Source of the DNA: Quillaja saponaria
Lineage: Eukaryota > Streptophyta > Magnoliopsida > Fabales > Quillajaceae
DNA: 64,000 nucleotides
Assembly (NCBI GenBank): GCA_029379385.1
Contig: CM055617.1
Span: 9,734,001 to 9,798,000 of the forward strand
Reading direction: 5' to 3'
The notes beneath the pieces are model-generated. The model saw only the letters and a list, made by a program, of their open reading frames with translations. It searched no databases and had not been told where the DNA came from. The position numbers were made by a program, and so were the translations under genes. Each line of letters starts with the position of its first letter. Position 1 is the stretch's first letter. Shown in pieces: positions 58,537 to 64,000 of this stretch.

Positions 58537-59919
58537 TTACAATCTTGAAAATGAAGTGTTGCAGAAGATGCAACAAGTTGACAAAATATTATCAACTATG
58601 CTTCCTTTTTCAACCACTAACTTCCTACTCTGCCTGTTCCACAAGTGCACTGCAAAACTATGCTTGCTTATATTCCCAAGTTTCTTGAACAACCATTTAA
58701 TTTGAAGCTCATCTCTAGGTCCTTGGAACAGACTCCTAATTCTACTCCAATCAACCAGATAAAATGCCGATGGAGGCAGAACTGTGAAATTGAATCCTGG
58801 TCTTCCAGTCACTCTGGAGACCACTCTTGAGACTAAGTAAGGACCATTGTGACCCCACTTGTTCCCATCAAATGTGAGTGCAAATTCTTGAATGAACTTG
58901 AAGAGTAATGGATGATTCTTATCGAATATCAACACGGCATTGTTTAATCGGCTCCAATTTCCAGTTTTGACATCAAAACTCTGTGCTCCAATGGTGTTTC
59001 TCAGTTTAGAGAAACTCTTCAAAACAATAACATCTGCATCTATATATATACCTCCAAATTTATACAACAGAGCAAGCCTAAGCAAATTAGACAGGTTTTG
59101 GCCCAAAGAAACTTCACCTGTATTCACTTTCCCTTCTCTCAAACTATTAAACCATGCTTCCCCATGAGTATCCTTGAATATGTAATCGAAATCAGGGGCA
59201 ATTGTCATTACCCGGAACCCATTATTGAGAAAAGGGAGAAGAATTTGAGTTCCTCTATCAGAATCCAAGGATTTTGAGACAATTACTAAACAAGCATTTG
59301 GGTGAGACTTGAACAAGCTCTCCATGGCTAATAATTCTCTTTCACCAAATGAATTCAAAGAAGAAATCCAAGTCATAAAAAATCGAACCTTGCAAGAAGA
59401 AGAAGAGGAAGAGGAAGAATTCCCAGCAAAGAATGATTTGAGTCTCGTCGGAAACGGAATCACTTGGGGTTCCAAGCGTACACTTCTGAGCCCACGCTTG
59501 TGTCTCTTGGCCCTTCTGAACCTGTGAATAGAAAAATTCTTGGTGGGTAAGACTGGAAAGTGCGATTTAAGCAAAAGAGGAAAATGGGTCTTCAAAATCG
59601 GAGGTGGGTTTTCTTCTTTGGTGGCATCCAAGACATGATAAGACAGCTTCAAAGGGGACGAAGACCATTTGTGAAGTAGGTCTCCCGCTGAAATTCCCGG
59701 CGAGAAAATGGCGGGTTTTGGCGGGGGTTTGGCCCGGAATGGGATATGAATCCAGAAGACAGTGAAACCATTGTAGGCCAAAAGGAAAAGCAAAAGAAGA
59801 GCAAGAAGAGAAGTGGGCAAGCAAAACAGTGCAGCAAATACTGATCTCTTTAGGTCCTGAATTTGGTGAAGAAGAAAAAATAGCGAGTAAAACTGAGAAG
59901 GTTTGCTGCTCTCAAACAT
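58537..59919 (-). CDS. Alpha-1,4-glycosyltransferase family protein (460 aa)
   Basis: A Golgi type II glycosyltransferase. The short cytosolic tail (about 1-27) is followed by a membrane anchor (about 28-50) and a proline- and serine-rich stem with an eight-serine run (168-175). The DXD catalytic domain (Gly_transf_sug) has GGIYIDADVIVLKSF at 289-303 with DAD at 294-296. The C-terminal Gb3_synth-type region has GHNGPYLVSRV at 356-366. It is a single exon, in the 410-460 aa range of plant homologues. The donor sugar and acceptor are not known for most plant members; human relatives add galactose to lactosylceramide. The start is the first ATG in the frame. It lies downstream of RTF1 on the same strand; I recall homologues of the two being adjacent in Arabidopsis (At1g61050, At1g61040). 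Confidence 0.92.
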   Translation of the reverse strand: MFESSKPSQFYSLFFLLHQIQDLKRSVFAALFCLPTSLLALLLLFLLAYNGFTVFWIHIPFRAKPPPKPAIFSPGISAGDLLHKWSSSPLKLSYHVLDATKEENPPPILKTHFPLLLKSHFPVLPTKNFSIHRFRRAKRHKRGLRSVRLEPQVIPFPTRLKSFFAGNSSSSSSSSCKVRFFMTWISSLNSFGERELLAMESLFKSHPNACLVIVSKSLDSDRGTQILLPFLNNGFRVMTIAPDFDYIFKDTHGEAWFNSLREGKVNTGEVSLGQNLSNLLRLALLYKFGGIYIDADVIVLKSFSKLRNTIGAQSFDVKTGNWSRLNNAVLIFDKNHPLLFKFIQEFALTFDGNKWGHNGPYLVSRVVSRVTGRPGFNFTVLPPSAFYLVDWSRIRSLFQGPRDELQIKWLFKKLGNISKHSFAVHLWNRQSRKLVVEKGSIVDNILSTCCIFCNTSFSRL

Positions 59920-61540
59920 TGAACTTTTTGGTTTTGTGGGTAGTAGGAAAGAGCTGAAATCTGCAAAGAGATAGAATTGACGAGAGTTTTAATGGCGGAG
60001 GCGGCAAATCAAAATGATTAATTGGTTTTACTTTTGAGTAGTGGGATGTGGATCTTGGGAACCAAAATAAGTAGTATATAAAGGAAGGAAGTGGAGGGCG
60101 GACAAACCAGCCTTATAGGCTTTAGCTCACGTTAGCATGCTGTCTTACCATCTCACAGTTGAGTTGTGAGCTAAGGGATACTACCTTTCTTCAATTCATA
60201 AAGCTTAAAAAAATCTTAATTGTTAAGTTATTATTACCCATTGAGAAACCAATTGGTTGTGGATATATATAAAAATAGTTAAAATTTTAAAATTAAATGA
60301 ACGAATTAACTAATGTAGTTAAAAAATTTTAACATTTTTTTGTTTAGTGAGGTGGTAAAATTTCGTAACTTTGATAAAATTTAGCGCCTATCAATGTTAT
60401 GAAAAATAAGTTTCTACCAAAAAAATGTTATGAAAAATAAGTCATCAAAATCTACAAAGATAAGAGAAAAAAAAATAACAATAATAGAAGTCACATACCA
60501 CGGATATTTCTTATTTTTCTCGATTTTTGAATTTTTCCTAGTTTCACTAAATAATTTATGTGCGAATTTTTTCCTTTGAGTGGGAGATCTACTTCCCAAC
60601 CGATTGAGTAAAAACTCTAGAAATGAAGAGGAATAGCTCTTTTTCTTTCTTCCCATTTCCAAGCAGAATCAACAATGAACTATTAATCAATTGAGAGGAC
60701 TTAAAAGATGAGGAGAATATAAGAACTGCTCTACTCATGCTATTACAGAAAGAAAAATCCTTCCATTTCTTTTTCCAAATGAGTAGAGCTAGGGATAAGA
60801 GAGACTTTCACAAATGATCTGGCAGCTGACATGTATTGTCCATTTCACCAATTTATGCCACATTATTATTTATCAAAACTCTTTGTAGCTACAGCATTTT
60901 CCTTTCCAAATATCTGCTGAAATCCTAGACTAGGCAAAACACCATCCACATTCGATCAGGGGCGGAGGGAAGGGGACGCGTAGAGGGAGTTAACATATAA
61001 GAACCATAAACTATTCCAAAGATGTGTATTTACCATAAATCTATTCCAATTTCCATATACCAAAGCAAAATCCCCACATGAGAACCATCATACATTGACT
61101 GGATTTTCAAGAGCCAGATACAAAAGCATCACGAATGCTCAAGACACTTGTTGGATGTTAAGGGCAAAACATTATTAGGATTCACCACAAATGGGTTTCA
61201 GATAATCTGATTCTGGACAGCAGAAAATGAAAATTGTTGACTAAACCGGTACCTTTATGACTTGAGTTCAGCCCAAAACTTCAGATACTAAAGTGAAACT
61301 CCACAATACAAAAACCATCATGCTTAGACCGAAGTCCCTTTTTTTATTTTAGAAAAAGAGCAGCAGATACAAAAACACCCAGAGTAGTTTAGAAAAGGTT
61401 TAAGATGCAAAAGTAACAAACAATATTACAGGATTCATCTCAAATGAGCTCTACCTTGAGTAACAGAAAACCTGATTCGGGCAGCAGAAAATGAAAATTT
61501 GTTACCTAAACCAGTACCCCTAGCAGCGCAGCACTAAATC
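59920..61540. other. Intergenic; glycosyltransferase promoter and RTF1 3' region
   Basis: No supported gene. An 82-codon frame at 60414-60662 (-) is lysine-rich with a hydrophobic end, but has no known domain. GTTATGAAAAATAAGT occurs twice at 60395-60442. The part near 61500 is probable RTF1 3' UTR. Confidence 0.55.
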
Positions 61541-63520
61541 TTAGAGAAGTCCTCTTCGTCTCTTATAGTCACCAACTGTCAGTGTTAGTGCATGCCTTCT
61601 GCCATCATTTTCAGGGACTCTGAATCCAACTGTTGCTTCAATTCTTTGTTTCCTTGCCATGAATCCTGCCAGAGCACCCTGGGGCCCACCAAACTTTTGA
61701 AGAATAGCCAATGAAATTGGCAACTCAAAATTGTGCAGCAAATTCGACTCTGTCCCTTGATCCACTGGAGCACTTGTATCTACTAATTTCCCGGCATCAG
61801 CAGCAGCCACCAAGGCTGCTTCTGTAGCAAACATGCCAGACTCTACCATCCCCTTTGCTACTTTCCCGTTGCTCTTTGAATCTGCTCTTGTGCCATTAGC
61901 ACTGCCATCATCCACTGCAGCTTGACTTTTATCACCAGGGTTCGCAACATAATAGTTCCTTGATCTAGTCCATCTCCTTGAAAATGGATCATAACCAGCC
62001 TCCCCCGCTTTGAGACCTACATTTATAGGCTTCAATTCAGAAGCATTTTTGAAGTTCTCAAACCTGTTCTTTCGGTTCATCTCAGCCAGCCTCATTGCCT
62101 TGGAATCTTTCCCTTGCACTTTCCTGGATGCATCTAATTCCTGAATTCTCGCCTTGATTCGCTCCACTTCTGCCTCATCATGCTTACTTTGAGCTATTTC
62201 CAGCTCCCTTCTTAACCGGTCCTTCTCAGCTGCAATATTTAATGGCCTTGTTGAGGCAGATTTTTTCTCCTGTAGCATCTGCTTGACAGTAGCTGCTGAG
62301 TAGACATATGTATTGATCTTTTGTATTGCCTGTTTCTTTTCGAGCACCTCTTGCTTGCTAGGCATCCTGCCACCACTTCTCTCTACTTCCTTTACCCACT
62401 GTTTGAACTCATCTTCAAGTGGAGCAGAGTCCGAAACCATAGCCATCTGCCACCTAGCAGCAGAGCTTTCATTTCCCCAAACAACATTCAAATACTTATG
62501 TGTCATTTTGCTCTCTAGTTTGTATTGCCGGTCAGGTTCTGTGGTATCAACATTTCGCACAATGCAGAGCCTGTAGATAGGTCCTGACTTTGATCTCCCA
62601 ATTCCAACCCTCACAAAGCAACCAACGATTAAGTCCTCAAAGAAAGGTTCCATCAACCATTTTGCAAGTTTTGACCTGCGAATAGTAATTTCTCTTATAT
62701 CCTCAAATGTTGTCCCCTCAGACCCTAATAGCCCCCTGTCCTCATCACTGTCAACCATTCCACCATCCCCAGTTGACCCTTCATCATCACTATGAGATTT
62801 ACTTTCACTCTCACTATGGCTAGAGCTACTAAGACTAGCAGAAGCAAAAGTTTTGCGCTTTGGTGAGAATCTTCTGGGGCCTGAACCTCTAGATGCATCT
62901 CTCAGTTTGCGGTGAGCTTCTGGATCCTGCTGCTTCAACCGCTTTGCACGCAATTCATTCAAAGCATCAACCTTGGTAGCAGCCCTGTCAGCAGATCTGG
63001 CTGAGGATCGTACACGAGATGATGGGAGTGGTGGAGTCTGTTTTCTGGGTAAGGTGCTCTTTCCTTTCTCTCGTTTTGATGCTATTTTTCCCAATAAATC
63101 CCTATCATCCTTTTTCGATGCCCTATCTGACAATATCATCTCTCTTTCAAGTTCGGTCATCTCCAAAAGCTTCCTTTTGTCATCCTCATTCTTGTAAAGG
63201 TCACTGCCAACATCAGATTCATCACTGCTATTACCTTCTCGATCAGAATGACCATCAACATCATCAACTTCTTCCTGGCTGCCCTGATCATCATCCCTTT
63301 CTGCAGGGTCCAATCTCTTCTTCAAAGGGACCTGGGATCCAGAAGGCTTTCTGCTTGAATAATTAAGGTCATCATCAGAGTCATCATCCCTAGAGTCACT
63401 CCCACCATCTGAATATGAACCCTCACGTTGCCTCCTTGAATGTGGGAGTGAGGGCCTGTTTCTCCCTGCTCCACCAGTTCTTCCGGCAGCCTCCAAAAGA
63501 AGATTCTCTAAATCTGCCAT
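61541..63520 (-). CDS. VIP5: RTF1/VIP5, Paf1 complex subunit (659 aa)
   Basis: A nuclear transcription-elongation factor. It links Paf1C to Spt5 and promotes histone H2B ubiquitination and H3K4 methylation; in Arabidopsis VIP5 is needed for FLC expression (family knowledge). Order: acidic, serine-rich N-terminus (1-115), the conserved MTELEREMILSDRASKK segment (121-137), a basic region (140-230), a second acidic Ser-rich stretch (230-265), the Plus3 domain (about 272-405; FEDIREITIRRSKLAKWL, FVRVGIGR, YRLCIVRNVD, YKLESKMTHKYLNVVWGN), a coiled coil (about 430-470) and a DPFSRRWTRSRNYY motif (511-524). One exon. Start MADLENLLLEAAGR is typical of the family. Directly before it the gene reads CACTGTAG/GTAATG, which looks like a 3' splice site, so a 5' UTR intron ending three bases before the ATG is plausible. 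Confidence 0.95.
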   Translation of the reverse strand: MADLENLLLEAAGRTGGAGRNRPSLPHSRRQREGSYSDGGSDSRDDDSDDDLNYSSRKPSGSQVPLKKRLDPAERDDDQGSQEEVDDVDGHSDREGNSSDESDVGSDLYKNEDDKRKLLEMTELEREMILSDRASKKDDRDLLGKIASKREKGKSTLPRKQTPPLPSSRVRSSARSADRAATKVDALNELRAKRLKQQDPEAHRKLRDASRGSGPRRFSPKRKTFASASLSSSSHSESESKSHSDDEGSTGDGGMVDSDEDRGLLGSEGTTFEDIREITIRRSKLAKWLMEPFFEDLIVGCFVRVGIGRSKSGPIYRLCIVRNVDTTEPDRQYKLESKMTHKYLNVVWGNESSAARWQMAMVSDSAPLEDEFKQWVKEVERSGGRMPSKQEVLEKKQAIQKINTYVYSAATVKQMLQEKKSASTRPLNIAAEKDRLRRELEIAQSKHDEAEVERIKARIQELDASRKVQGKDSKAMRLAEMNRKNRFENFKNASELKPINVGLKAGEAGYDPFSRRWTRSRNYYVANPGDKSQAAVDDGSANGTRADSKSNGKVAKGMVESGMFATEAALVAAADAGKLVDTSAPVDQGTESNLLHNFELPISLAILQKFGGPQGALAGFMARKQRIEATVGFRVPENDGRRHALTLTVGDYKRRRGLL

Positions 63521-64000
63521 TACCTACAGTGTCTGGAAATAAGCTGTAATAGTTATACTCCATCCTTAAAAATTTGCAATGTCTCAATTAACTGTCTAAT
63601 ATAAATCAACCACAGTAGGAATGAAATAACTATTAAAGGAATATCATGGAGCTAGCCGTAGTTGTCGAATCAAGATTCAGATCGTGAATCGCAATCTTGA
63701 TTTTGAGAATCGAGAATTGAATCATGAGATTCGGTATAAATTCTTCAAATCAATTCCAAATAAAATTTAGATATAACTTACAAAATTCATTGAAAGACAA
63801 AATATCTTAACATATAATGAATGATCATTTGGCCAACTAAACGGGAGCTTGTCTTTGAAGCAAGTAATTTAAGGCTTGAGAAAACTGCATTTTTTCCTTG
63901 AAAAACATTGCTTCCTCTTCTCTATGAAGAATAGCCACCCAAGATTAAAAATTCATGGCTTTACTCTAAAAATACATTGAGACTATGGAAAAGGCTCTTT
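63521..64000 (-). promoter_or_regulatory. RTF1 5' region (leader, possible leader intron)
   Basis: Contains a candidate 3' splice site at 63524-63525 next to the start codon, so some of this stretch may be a 5' UTR intron. At 63660-63735 a cluster of GAATC/GATTC words (GAATCAAGATTCAGATC, GAATCGCAATCTTGATT) looks like a degraded small repeat. The first exon of the leader probably lies beyond the window edge. Confidence 0.45.

Noticed and set aside
60414..60662. Small 82-codon gene on the minus strand
   Set aside because: No known domain, composition follows the AT-rich background, and no supporting signals or paralogue were seen.

Overview
The window is nuclear DNA of a flowering plant, very probably a eudicot. 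It is strongly AT-rich, has spliced genes with GT-AG introns, and carries plant-type transposons (CACTA, Mutator, hAT, Ty1-copia, LINE, and an LTR element too small to code). The gene families are typical of land plants. I cannot name the species from the sequence.

0-26 kb: a polyphenol oxidase (PPO) cluster heavily broken up by transposons. Two intact intronless PPO genes of identical length (563 codons) lie head to head, PPO-A at 8525-10216 (-) and PPO-B at 21659-23350 (+). Two relics flank them: a half gene cut by a copia-type LTR (about 4870-5504) and a last-24-codon remnant (about 24820-24889). Both intact proteins start with an acidic di-leucine tail and a single membrane anchor, not a chloroplast transit peptide, which points to the vacuole/secretory route. 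The 11.4 kb between them holds LINE pieces, an hAT MITE with 8-bp TSDs, a Mutator-type MITE with 9-bp TSDs, a 1.2-kb TRIM-like LTR element and a CACTA end. A roughly 42-copy, 20-bp minisatellite rich in TTAGGG-like sequence lies at 6.33-7.19 kb.

26-35 kb: no host gene recognised. The region holds degenerate CACTA elements (one with a transposase-associated domain, one with a DUF4218-like piece), a long-TIR foldback element and a dead LINE reverse transcriptase.

35.7-44.4 kb: the spliceosomal U2 snRNP gene SF3B2 (SAP145-type) on the minus strand. I resolved 18 coding exons giving 586 residues. A 6.58-kb Mutator-like element (44706-51286, perfect 9-bp TSDs) sits only about 280 bp upstream of its start codon. 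That element carries a decayed plant-mobile-domain gene and a Ty1-copia fragment.

53.9-63.5 kb: ordinary genes. These are a two-exon MFS polyol/monosaccharide transporter (+, 528 aa), a single-exon Golgi-type alpha-1,4-glycosyltransferase (-, 460 aa) and a single-exon RTF1/VIP5 subunit of the Paf1 complex (-, 659 aa). SF3B2 and RTF1 act in splicing and transcription elongation. The transporter and glycosyltransferase are unrelated, so nothing suggests a shared pathway except the PPO cluster.
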